A stretch of DNA of 60,000 nt from Owenia fusiformis. Lineage: Eukaryota > Annelida > Polychaeta > Sabellida > Oweniidae. Below the pieces are notes generated by a model. It made no database searches, was not told the origin of the DNA, and worked only from the letters and a program-made list of their open reading frames with translations. Position numbers and translations under genes: made by a program. Below, piece after piece: positions 1 to 9,999 of the stretch (positions are counted from its first letter, which is position 1; every line of letters starts with the position of its first letter). The DNA is taken from NCBI GenBank assembly GCA_903813345.2, contig CAIIXF020000010.1, positions 24,473,740-24,533,739 of the forward strand, given 5' to 3'.

Positions 1-1560
1 GAGTATGTTTCAATTTGAGACATAGTATGTGATGTGTTGTAAGTTCATCAGTATATTAAAAAGTTCAATTTGGCACATTATTTATGATGTTCAAAGTACA
101 CCCTTACATTGAAAGGGTGAACTTGGCTCATGAGTATGTTTCAATTTGGGACATAGTATGTGATGTGCTCTAAGTACATCAGTATATTAAAAAGTTCAAT
201 TTGGCGCATTAGTATAGTTTAATTTGGCGCATTATTTGTGATGTTCAAAGTAAATCCTTACATTGAAAGGTTAAGCTTGGCTCATGAGTATGTTTCAATG
301 GTACATAGTATGTGATGTGCTCCAAGTTCATCAGTATATTAAAAAGTTCAATTTGGCGCATTATCATAGTTCAATTTGGTGCATTATTTATGATGTTCAA
401 AGTACATCCTTACATTGAAAGGTTAAACTTGGCTCATGAGTATGTTTCAATTTGGGACATAGTATGTGATGTACTGTAAGTTCATCAGTATATTAAAAAG
501 TTCAATTTGGCGCATTAGTATAGTTCAATTTGGCGCATTATTTATGATGTTTAAAGTACATCCTTACATTGAAAAGTTAAACTTGGCTCATGAGTATGTT
601 TCAATTTGGGATATAGTATGTGATGTGCTTCAAGTACATCAGTATATTAAAAAGTTCAATTTGGCGCATTAGTATCGTTCAATTTGGCGCATTATTTATG
701 ATGTTCAAATACATCCTTACATTGAAAGGTTAAACTTGGCTCATGAGTATGTTTCAATTTGCGACATAGTATGTGATGTGCTCAAACTTCATCAATATAT
801 TAAAAAGCTCAATTTGGCGCATTAGTGTAGTTCAATTTGGCGCATTATTTATGATGTTCAAAGTAAATCCTTACATCCAAAGGTTGAACTTGGCTCATGA
901 GAGTATGTTTCAATTTTGGACATAGTATGTGATGTGGTCAAACTTCATCAATATATTAAAAAGCTCAATTTGGCGCATTAGTGTAGTTCAATTTGGCGCA
1001 TTATTTATGATGTTCAAAGTACATCCTTACATTGAAAGGTTAAACTTGGCTCATGAGTATGTTTCAATTTGGGACATAGTATGTGATATGCTGTAAGTTC
1101 ATCAGTATATTAAAAAGTTCAATTTGGCGCATTAGTATAGTTCAATTCGGCGCATTATTTATGATGTTTAAAGTACATCCTTACATTGAAAGGTTAAACT
1201 TGGCTCATGAGTATGTTTCAATTTGGGATATAGTATGTGATGGGCTTCGAGTACATCAGTATATTAAAAAGTTCAATTTGGCGCATTAGTATTGTTCAAT
1301 TTGGCGCATTATTTATGATGTTTAAAGTTCATCCTTACATTGAAAGGTTAAACTTGGCTCATGAGTATGTTTCAATTTTGGACATAGTATGTGATGTGCT
1401 CCAAGTACATCAGTATTTTAAAAAGTTCAATTTGGCGCATTTGTATCGTTCAATTTGGCGCATTATTTATGATGTTCAAAGTAAATCCTTACATTGAAAG
1501 GTTAAACTTGGCTCATGAGTATGTTTCAATTTGCGACATAGTATGTCACATAGTAATTGA
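1..1560 (+). repeat. 154-bp satellite array inside element A
   Basis: About ten head-to-tail units. Successive equivalents start at 1083, 1237 and 1391, giving a 154-bp period. Each unit holds TTCAATTTGGCGCATTA, an AAAGTACATCCTTACATTGA block and GGCTCATGAGTATGTTTCAA. Units differ by scattered substitutions and small indels. 154 is not a multiple of three, so the open frames of 60-90 codons across it change frame between units and are not coding. Confidence 0.9.
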
Positions 1561-1589
1561 AACATACTCATGAGCCAAGTTTAACCTTT
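1497..1589. repeat. Inverted last satellite unit forming a long hairpin
   Basis: At the inner edge of the array the final partial unit is flipped. Bases 1497-1531 pair with 1555-1589, a 35-bp stem around a 23-base loop. The inverse copy B shows no such flip at its array edge. Confidence 0.8.
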
Positions 1590-2708
1590 TTAACCATTTT
1601 ATTCATAAAATTGTAAAACATAATGTACTCTGTAATTACTGTATGCTATGTAATTGACAAAAGTATTGCAATATATGCATATTTTATACTTAAACTTTGT
1701 GTTTTGTTCTGTATTGTTTTGTGACACTTGTTGATAAGGTTGATCCGTACTATTATATATGTTATAAATTGTACATGTAACCTAATGATTTGCATACAAA
1801 AATAAGTTTTCGTTCAGGGCAATCCCTCATCCTTCATAATATTTAATCATGGGGATTTTATACTGATTCCTTCTTTCTTTTTAAAATTCAAAAATGCGTC
1901 ATCATCATCAACTTCTACCACATAATTATACAACAATTAATTTTCCTCTAGATGGCTTCACTCTAAACCTCCGAACCCCCTCCCTGACTAGGGGTCTAAT
2001 TTGTCATAGGAATTTCAGGATTGTCTCAATTTAAAACTGACAAAGAACAAAGATATCACGATACGCTTTACCTCATTTTAATTTTAACTACACCGAAATT
2101 GCTGCTAAAAACAAACTTCAAATTAATACGCACTTATTTTACTCAAAACGGAGAATAAATAATTTACTGATTTATATTTGAAATATACCCAAATTTTTCA
2201 TTCCACTTTTTGTATTGACTTACATTTTTAAAATATATTTAAAGTTCATTTAAAATCATATACTTCAACATCATAAAATTTTTAATGACATCTCAGACAT
2301 TAAGTTTGATTAAACTTTCCTAAGTGAAATGCATGATTTTATTTGTTTACATTAGCGCTTAATTGAAAAATAAAATAGGATTAACTCCAAGCAAATTAAG
2401 GCACATCAAAGAATATATAGCCTCGCATATAAGAGGCGTATAGTTTGTTTTTGGATTACGTAATACATACTATACTCATCTTTTCTATGTACTTATATCC
2501 TACTATTCCTGGCTCTTAAGAATAATCGGAGAATAGTTCAAACGATATTTAGTATCGTAGAGTATATACCACCAATACTAAATGTTCCGCTTCTGAGGCA
2601 AGAATAGTTTGTTTCCCATACTGAATACAATATAGTGAGGACATACTGAACTATATTCACAAATAGTTTGCCACTTATACGCTACTATATTTGGCTTTTT
2701 GCACAGTG

Positions 2709-2908
2709 GTTCTATCCTATCCTTCTTTCTTATTCTATCCTATCGTTCCTTCCCATTCTATCCTATCCTACCTTCCTATTTTATCCATCCATCTTATTCT
2801 GGATGACTCAGCTTATTCCGGATGACTCGGCTTATTTTAGATGACTGGGCTTAAAAAAGTCTAGATCTGGAGTCTGAAATTGAACTTCGTTCAATTTCCA
2901 AAGTCTAG
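2709..2908 (+). mobile_element. Helentron-like 3' end, truncated
   Basis: Pyrimidine-rich TCCTATCC repeats and GATGACTCGGCTTATT repeats lead to CTGGAGTCTGAAATTGAAC, a stem closing with GTTCAATTTC, then CAAAGTCTAG followed by TT. This is the same tail as at 27088, 28567 and 29988. The left part is cut off by the end of element A. Confidence 0.7.
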
Positions 2909-3370
2909 TTTTATTTCTAGTCTATTTAAGATATATTTAATTCATATTTTTCAATGACATTCATGTAAAATCAAACTCTATATACTGTAGTATAACAGTG
3001 TTATATCTCCTATCCAACTTGTAAAAAGTAAATAAAAAATGAAATGAAAATTGCAGAACTGATATACCTATAAAAATACATGATATAACAATGAGCAATG
3101 TAAAACAAAAATATAATGGCAGACTTAGCTGTATGCAATAACATATATTACAAATAAATGTACCAGTAAATGGCATATAGTGTAAGTTATTTCAATCAAA
3201 AGTGTTAAAATAAATGTTATCCACAGTTTTTTCTAATAATGTAGCATTTTACATTATTCATAAAAAATACTTATCCATCAACAAGTGTAAAATAAAATTC
3301 CACTAACATAGTACAACTTGCAGTAACATTGTAGAAAATTGCAGGAAGAAAGTAGAAAATTTATTATTTT
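2909..3370. other. AT-rich intron, no feature seen
   Basis: I see no gene, repeat partner or terminus in this stretch. It lies between a Helentron-like tail and the SWIM-type pseudogene. Confidence 0.6.
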
Positions 3371-3373
3371 TAA

Positions 3374-4145
3374 GTGACCCTTCAGTCGCTGTCATCACTG
3401 CTATTAATGTCATTGCTGCTATCAATGTCATCACTATCATCCATATCATCAGTGCTACTATCCACACTATCATTGTCATCATCATTGTCATCAGTGTCAT
3501 CATCCATACCAACATCAGTCGTATCATCTTGTGAAACATTTTTAGCATCAATGATGTTCTTCTGTCCCAGGGACTTAACATTTGGGGCAAAATTGTTATG
3601 TCTCCCAACCCCAAGGTACCAGATTACCCCAGATACATGAGAGCAGCATCCCACACCCATTGTTTTGGCACCAGATGGCATGTGCAATAATGACCAGTTA
3701 TATGACAATTGCTGTATTCAATCCATACGTTATATGTTGTGCCATTTTTATGTCTAGACCTTAGAAGTGCCCTTACTAGATCAGGAGCTATATTCTTCAC
3801 CAGGACATCAAACCTGCCTTCAGTCATGTGCTCATTGACATACTACTGCTTTCCAGATTTTATTTGGAAAACTCCCTTCATTTTTGGAAAAATCTGGTAT
3901 TGTGTTTGGTGTATCAATTGGTACACCTAGCTGACTTAATATCCCATTTCTTGAAGGACTACTCAAAGCTCAAGAAGCGACACATTCAATCAAAGGGTTT
4001 TCCTTATCTTTCATTAAGAGCATTTCATTGGCAAGTTCTTCATCCCTGTCTTTGTCAGTTCTTAAATCAGGACGATGAATGTGTGATGAAAAAATTGCTT
4101 CCAAAAGAAGTCTTTGGGGAAAAATTGATATCTCAAGGATATTAA
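3374..4145 (-). pseudogene. Broken SWIM-zinc-finger ORF, probably transposon-derived
   Basis: Minus-strand coding remnant in several frames. One frame reads LLRSRHKNGTTYNVWIEY, then ITGHYCTCH. After a frameshift another reads PSGAKTMGVGCCSHVSGVIW, then YLGVGRHNN, and ends in an Asp/Ser-rich tail stopping near 3382. Across the shift the SWIM signature C-x-C...C-x-H is retained (CTC and CSH). Further upstream (about 3960-4140) a charged stretch ending LIECVAS is in yet another frame. Proteins with WYCxC..GAR..GCCSH.(A/S).VIWYLG occur widely in invertebrate genomes as repeat-associated ORFs. The parent transposon class is not clear to me. The piggyBac-like MITE at 4146 abuts it. Stops and shifts make expression as protein unlikely. 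Confidence 0.6.
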
Positions 4146-4848
4146 CCTTTACCATGCTGCCTTATTTCAGCAAATATATCCCACGCAACTGGCTTATTTT
4201 TCAAAGAGTGCAAAAAATGATATGCCTGGACTAAATAATTAATATCTCAATAACTACTGAATGAATCTGGATAAAATTTTCACAAAGGGAAGATACAGTG
4301 GCCTGGCTCATGAAAAATAAATGTTCTCATGAATTTTTTCGTACATTAACACGACTGGGCATAAATATACCATGAATACTCCTCCGGAATCCGCCGCTCC
4401 GCCGCTCCGCCTCTTCGTCTGGTCAGAATCCAAATCTGAATTTGCAGCGATCGAATGTTCAATTTTTCAATTCAGAAAATATTCTAGTTTCTATTTTCGA
4501 TGACCGTTATCGGCTTCCAAGAGCCTAAAGAGCTCGAAATCGTAATCCATTTCCTCCACATTTTCGTTGTGATCGTATTTGTCCACCATTTTGTACGATT
4601 CGTTCACTAAAAACGACTAAAACACTGTTTAAATTGTTGAATTGAGAATTATTTTTCGAAATATCGCATTTCTAGGTCAACAGGAAGTCATGTTAGGCAC
4701 TGAATAAATCGGGCAATCTAATTGGACAATACGAATGGCGCGAAAAAGTAAAGTTTTTAAAAGTTTGAAATCGGGCGTACGGGTCCGCCGGCAGTTGTGA
4801 GAGACATTTTAGTCTCGGCGGACGAGTCCGCCCGCAGCACGCTAAAGG
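4146..4848 (-). mobile_element. 703-bp piggyBac-like MITE, copy 1
   Basis: Flanked by TTAA at 4142-4145 and 4849-4852. The ends are CCTTTACCATGCTG and, inverted, CCTTTAGCGTGCTG. It is the inverse of the 703-bp copy at 32624-33326. A minus-strand micro-ORF of 32 codons (4491-4589) is preserved in both copies. TTAA duplication and CCY-type ends are those of piggyBac. No transposase is present. Confidence 0.85.
4491..4589 (-). CDS. 32-codon micro-ORF in piggyBac-like MITE, copy 1
   Basis: Starts ATGGTGGAC and ends at TAG; reads MVDKYDHNENVEEMDYDFEL and then FRLLEADNGHRK. It matches the ORF in the other copy at 28 of 32 positions and has the same length. It may be the remnant of a transposase N-terminus, which is often acidic in piggyBac proteins, or a chance frame. 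No function is known to me. Confidence 0.35.
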   Translation of the reverse strand: MVDKYDHNENVEEMDYDFELFRLLEADNGHRK

Positions 4849-4852
4849 TTAA

Positions 4853-5220
4853 GAAAGAAACACTGTCAGCATTTAGAATTATGACAAAACATCTTCAAAA
4901 TCCATGTTACCAACATTGAGCATTACTTGGCATTAAGAAATATTGATTTTGCAAGGAAATATCAAAAAAACATTGAAAACAATTTTTTTGTTATATCTGC
5001 TGATTGTATGAACTTATTTAATGATGGCATTTGAAGAACTGTCCTCAAAATATTTTTTTGCTTTGCCCCCTATAGGGGGTGGGGGTACAACATAATTCTA
5101 TGGGATGAGAAGTCACGCGTGAACTTGCCCGGGTGGATTTTTTTTCATTTGGAACAAGCAATATATTCATAAAATCACAATGGGTTAATTTCTGCAGAGA
5201 TTCAAACAAAAAATAATGAA
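4853..5220. other. Unassigned intron sequence
   Basis: AT-rich with a CCCCCTATAGGGGG palindrome at 5066-5079. No gene or element boundary recognised. Confidence 0.5.
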
Positions 5221-5330
5221 GAGCTTGGACTATAGGGGGGTTTTCTGTATCAATGTTGAACAAAAACAATTTAAAACAGGAATCCTATTGACTGAGGTTT
5301 TAAAATGTGTCACTACTGTTGACATTTTTA
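5221..5330 (+). repeat. Fragment of the 350-bp repeat family T2
   Basis: Contains ATAGGGGGGTTTTCTGTAT, a TGTTGAACAAAAA block and AGGAATCCTATTGACTGAGG, the second half of the T2 unit seen at 12796-15140 and 57690-60000. Confidence 0.6.
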
Positions 5331-5905
5331 GGTTGTTGCTTGTATTGTTAACTTGAGAACATCTTTATTCTTTTTACTCTTTGTTCTTCTATTATTTGGT
5401 ATTTATTATTTTATTCTTAGCCATGTGGTATACCTCACCAATGTGCCATATCTAACCACTGTGTCCCTTGTTTGGCCAATTTTCAGACGGATGTCTTATT
5501 TATATGCTGTTCATGTCATCTTCATTAAGTCCAGCTTGAAAATCTATTTGTAGTTGCTGTCGGTTTCTTCTTATTTCTTCTGATTTTATTGGTCTTTTTC
5601 TTTCACTCTTTGTCTCTTTTTTGTTCCTGTTGTTATTTCCTCGCACTCTTTAGTTTCTTCTTTCTTGGTCTTCTTTTTCACTATACTTTTTCTCTTTGGT
5701 CTTGTTTGGTGTCAGGTCTGCAAACTACACATCGGTGTGTTAAAGCCTTTTCTACCGGTAACACTCCCCTTCCCTTTTGTCTTTATCGATGTTTGTTTTT
5801 GTTGCCATTTTTCTTCTACAGTTTACCCTCATTTCAGAGACTGATATCTAAATTCTGGACGGACAGAGGAACATGTGAGTGATTGCAAAAAGCAAAAAGC
5901 CAGAA
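5331..5905. other. Pyrimidine-rich (T/TTC) intron stretch
   Basis: Strongly T-rich on the plus strand, with a TTCTTTCTTGGTCTTC-like composition at 5560-5830. Open frames here are hydrophobic only because of the T-richness. No gene seen. Confidence 0.5.
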
Positions 5906-6240
5906 GTTATAGGGGGGGGGGGGGGGTTGTTCTGTATTGATGATGAACAAAAATAACTCAACATGGAATTTCTATCGACAGAGATTTGAAAACAAATGGT
6001 CCAAAAGTGGATTTAAAGGGACAAAAATGGAGGCCATTTTGAAAATAGGTGTGCTTTTGAACCAGGAGTCATAGAGGGGGTTTTCTCTATCGATATTGAA
6101 CAAAAATAATCCTATCGACTGAGGTTTTAAAATGTGTCACTATTGTTGATGGACAGACGGACGGACGGAAGGAAGGAAGGATGGATGGACAGATAGAAAG
6201 ACGGACAAGTGAGTGATTGCAAAAGCTCACCATGTGAGCT
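5906..6240 (+). mobile_element. T2 fragment ending in a pearl/HINE-like tail
   Basis: A poly-G run at 5911-5926 and T2 half-units (about 5910-6145) lead into a GGACGGACGGAAGGAAGG microsatellite (6151-6210). A perfect hairpin, AGCTCAC-CAT-GTGAGCT (6224-6240), then runs into poly-A. Microsatellite plus terminal hairpin matches other tails in this window (23107, 53828). Confidence 0.55.
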
Positions 6241-6358
6241 AAAAAAAGCATCAAAATTATTCTTTACACTTACTAAACAAATTGCTTACCTCTTTTTGAC
6301 CAATCAGAATCTAGTTAATAATACGAGGTTTAGACCTAAATGGTAAATTGAAACATAC

Positions 6359-6422
6359 CTGGCACTCTTCATTGTCTTTCCACACTTTAATCAGACCAGA
6401 CTCTGTACAGGTAATATATGCA
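6359..6422 (-). CDS. WDR74: WDR74-like exon 4 (internal)
   Basis: A 64-bp exon on the minus strand: acceptor TATATTTCCAG, one base completing Asn, then 21 codons AYITCTESGLIKVWKDNEEC plus Q, then donor GTATGT. LITC.DSG.L.VW is the matching stretch in human WDR74, directly after the GLA motif that ends exon 3, so order and spacing agree. The exon sits in the loop between two kilobase-scale inverted copies of a CACTA-type element (1-2708 and 6679-12792). Its acceptor sequence also seems to have seeded a minisatellite in the flanking intron (6423-6640). It ends in phase 0; the next exon is not in the window. Confidence 0.83.
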
Positions 6423-6640
6423 CTGGAAATATAAGTACAACAACTAATGTTAATTATGCAATTTAAATATAAACACAACCACCAATGGAAATGATACACT
6501 GGAAATATAGACACAATCACCAATGTTAATTATATTATGCACTAGAAATATAAATACAACCACCAATGTAAGTTTATGCACTGGAAATATAAATGCAACT
6601 AATGACAACAATGTTAATGTATGCCCTGGAAAACACAGAC
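6423..6640. repeat. Minisatellite repeating the exon 4 splice acceptor
   Basis: Irregular 40-60-bp units of the type TGCACTGGAAATATAAATAC with ACCACCAATG. On the minus strand each gives TATTTCCAGTGCA-like copies (around 6498, 6539, 6573, 6624) of the real acceptor at 6423. They lie upstream of the true site in the transcript. Confidence 0.6.
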
Positions 6641-7734
6641 AAAACCAACGGTAATGTGATGTACTAGAAATAAAGACACACTGTGCAAAAAGCCGAATAT
6701 AGTAGCGTATAAGTGGCAAACTATTTGTGAATATAGTTCAGTATGTCCTCACTATATTGTATTCGGTATGGGAAACAAACTATTCTTGCCTCAGAAGCGG
6801 AACATTTAGTATTGGTGGTATATACTCTACGATACTAAATATCGTTTGAACTATTCTCCGATTATTCTTAAGAGCCAGGAATAGTAGGATATAAGTAAAT
6901 AGAAAAGATGAGTATAGTATGTATTACGTAATCCAAAAACAAACTATACGCCTCTTATATGCGAGGCTATATATTCTTTGATGTGCCTTAATTTGCTTGG
7001 AGTTAATCCTATTTTATTTTTCAATAAGCGCTAATGTAAACAAATAAAACCATGCAATTCACTTAAGAAAGCTTAATCAAACTTAATGTCTGAGATCTCA
7101 TTTAAATTTTTATGATGTTGAAGTATATGATTTTAAATGAACTTTAAATATATTTTAAAAATGTAAGTCAATACAAAAAGTGGAATGAAAAATTTGGGTA
7201 TATTTCAATTATAAATTATTCATTCTCCGTTTTGAGTAAAATAAGCGCGTATTAATTCGAAGTTTGTTTTTAGTCTTACCAAAAATCAGCAGCAATTTCG
7301 GTGTAGTTAAAATTAAAATGAGGTAAAGCGTATCCTAGTAAGGGAGGGGGTTCGGAGGTTTAGAGTGAAGCCATCTGGAGGAAAATTAATAGTTGTATAA
7401 TTATGTGGCAGAAGTTGATGATGATGATGCATTTTTAAATTTTAAAAATAAAACAATATTCAAATGTATGAAATACAATAAGGAATCGGTATAAAATCCC
7501 CGGGATTAAATATTATGAAGGATGAGGGATTGCACTAAACGAAAACTTATTTTTGTATGCAAATCATATGGTTACATGTACAATTTATAACATGTATAAT
7601 AGTACAGATCAACCTTATCAACAAGTGAAACAAAACGATACAGAACAAAACACAAAGTTTAAGTATAAAATATGCATATATTTCAATATATTTGTCAATT
7701 ACATACGCGCCAAATTGATAAATACTAACGCGCC

Positions 7735-9975
7735 AAATTGAACTTTTTAAAATACTGATGTACTTGGAGCACATCACATACTATGTCCAAAATTGAAACA
7801 TACTCTCTTGAGCCAAGTTCAACCTTTCAAAATAAGGATTTACTTTGAACATCATAAATAATGCGCCAAATTGAACTACACTAATGCGCCAAATTGAGCT
7901 TTTTAATATATTGATGAAATTTGAGCACATCACATACTATGTCCCAAATTGAAACATACTCATGAGCCAAGTTTAACCTTTCAATGTAAGGATGTACTTT
8001 GAACATCATTAACAATGCGCCAAATTGAACAACACTAAACTGCCAAATTGAGCTTTTTAATATGTTGATGAAGTTTGAGTACATCACATACTATGTCCAA
8101 AATTGAAACATACTCTCATGAGCCAAGTTCAACCTTTCAATGTAAGGATTTACCTTGATCATCATAAATAATGCGCAAAATCGAACTACACTAATGCGCA
8201 AAATTGAGCTTTTTAATATATTGATGAAGTTTGAGCACATCACATACTATTTCCCAAATTGAAACATACTCATGAGCCAAGTTTAACCTTTCAATGTATG
8301 GATGTACTTTGAACATCATAAATAATGCACCAAATTGAATGATACTTATGCGCCAAATTGAACGTTTTAATATACTGATGTACTTGAAGCACATCACATA
8401 CTTTATCCCAAATTGAAACATACTCATGAGCCAAGGTTAACCTTTCATTGTAAGGATGTACTTTAAACATCATAAATAATGCGCAAAATTGAACTATACT
8501 AATGCGCCAAATTGAACTTTTTAATATACTGATGTACTTAGAGCACATCACATACTATGTCCCAAATTGAAACATACTCATGAGCCAAGTTTAACCTTTC
8601 AATGTAAGGATGTACTTTGAACATCATAAATAATGCCCCAAATTGAACTATACTAATGCGCCAAATTGAACTTTTTAATATATTGATGAACTTACAGCAC
8701 ATCACATACTATGTCCCAAATTGAAACATACTCATGACCCAAGTTTAACCTTTCAATGTAATGATGTACTTTGAACATCATAAATAATGCGCCAAATTGA
8801 ACTACACTTATGCATCAAATTGATCTCTTTAATATATTGAAGAAGTTTGAGCACATCACATACTATGTCCCATTGAAACATACTCATGAGCCAAGTTTAA
8901 CCTTTCAATGTAAGGATGTACTTTGAACATCATAAATAATGCGCCAAATTGAACTATGATAATGCGCCAAATTGAACTTTTTAATATACTGATGAACTTG
9001 GAGCACATCACATACTATGTCTCAAATTGGAACATACTCATGAGCCGAGTTTAACCTTTCAATGTAAGGATGTACTTTGAACATCATTAATATTGCGCCA
9101 AATTGAACTATGATGATGCGCCAAATTGAACTTTTTAATATACTGATGAACTTGGAGCACATCAGATACAATGTCCCATTGAAACATACTCATGAGCCAA
9201 GTTTAACCTTTCAATGTAAGGATGTACTTTGAACATCATAAATAACGCGCCAAATTGAACTATGATAATGCGCCAAATTGAACTTTTTAATATACTGATG
9301 AACTTGGAGCACATCACATCTATATCCCATTGAAACATACTCATGAGCCAAGTTTAACCTTCCAATGTAAGAATGTACTTTAAACATCATGAATAACACG
9401 TCAAATTGAACTATGATAATGCGCCAAATTGAACTTACTGAAGAACTTAGAGCATACTTTGTCCCAAATTGAAACATACTCATGAGCCAAGTTTAACCTT
9501 TCAATATAATGATGTATTTTGAACATCATAAATAGCGCGCCAAATTGAACTATACCAATGCGCCAAATTGAACTTTTTAATATACTGATGAACTTAGAGC
9601 ATGTCACAGACTATTCCCAAATTGAAACATACTCATAAGCCAAGTTTAACCTTTCAATACAAGGATGAACTGTGAACATAATAAATTGCGCGCCAAATTG
9701 ATCTATACTAACGTGCCAAATTGAACTTTTTAAAATACTGATGTACTTGGAGCACATGATATACTATGCCCCAAATTGAAACACACTCATGAGCCAAGTT
9801 TAATCTTTCACTGTAAGGATGTACTTTGAACATCATAAATAATGCGCCAAATTGAACTACATGTATACTAATGCGCTAAATTGAACTTTTCAATATACTG
9901 ATGTACCTGGAGCACATCACATACTATGTCTCAAATTGAAACATACTCATGAGCCTAGTTTAACCTTTCACTGTT
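7735..9975 (-). repeat. 154-bp satellite array inside element B
   Basis: About 14-15 units of the same satellite as at 1-1560, in inverse orientation. Marker blocks are AAACATACTCATGAGCCAAG, TGTAAGGATGTACTTTGAAC and TGCGCCAAATTGAACTTT. A few units are shortened (for example near 9420-9470 and 8870). Confidence 0.9.
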
Positions 9976-9999
9976 TCTTTCAACATTTGGGTAATAACT

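Larger units (their letters stand above)
1..2708 (-). mobile_element. CACTA-type element A, partial (one end)
   Basis: The terminus is CACAGTG at 2702-2708, so the element extends leftwards beyond the window. About 1.05 kb of subterminal sequence (about 1570-2708) is the inverse of 6679-7735 in the complete copy B, followed in both by the same 154-bp satellite. No transposase is visible. The end lies inside pyrimidine-rich Helentron-like sequence, so A apparently inserted there. Assignment to CACTA/EnSpm rests on copy B, which has a 3-bp duplication. Confidence 0.7.

Noticed and set aside
466-1573. Open frames of 60-86 codons repeated along the satellite, also in inverse at 7881-9607
   Set aside because: The unit is 154 bp, so frame changes from unit to unit; indels break them and no start or codon pattern is kept. 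They follow from the low density of stops in the repeat.
3374-3640. Plus-strand Ser/Leu-rich frame
   Set aside because: Antisense of the Asp/Ser tail of the SWIM-type pseudogene.
1-6358. Search for the exon after exon 4 (ATGGKEN..KIWD motif on the minus strand)
   Set aside because: Nothing matching was seen; it probably lies left of the window.
6679-6700. CACTGTG followed by an A-run resembles a V(D)J recombination signal
   Set aside because: The duplication is 3 bp (ACA), which fits CACTA elements; RAG/Transib-type insertion gives 5 bp.
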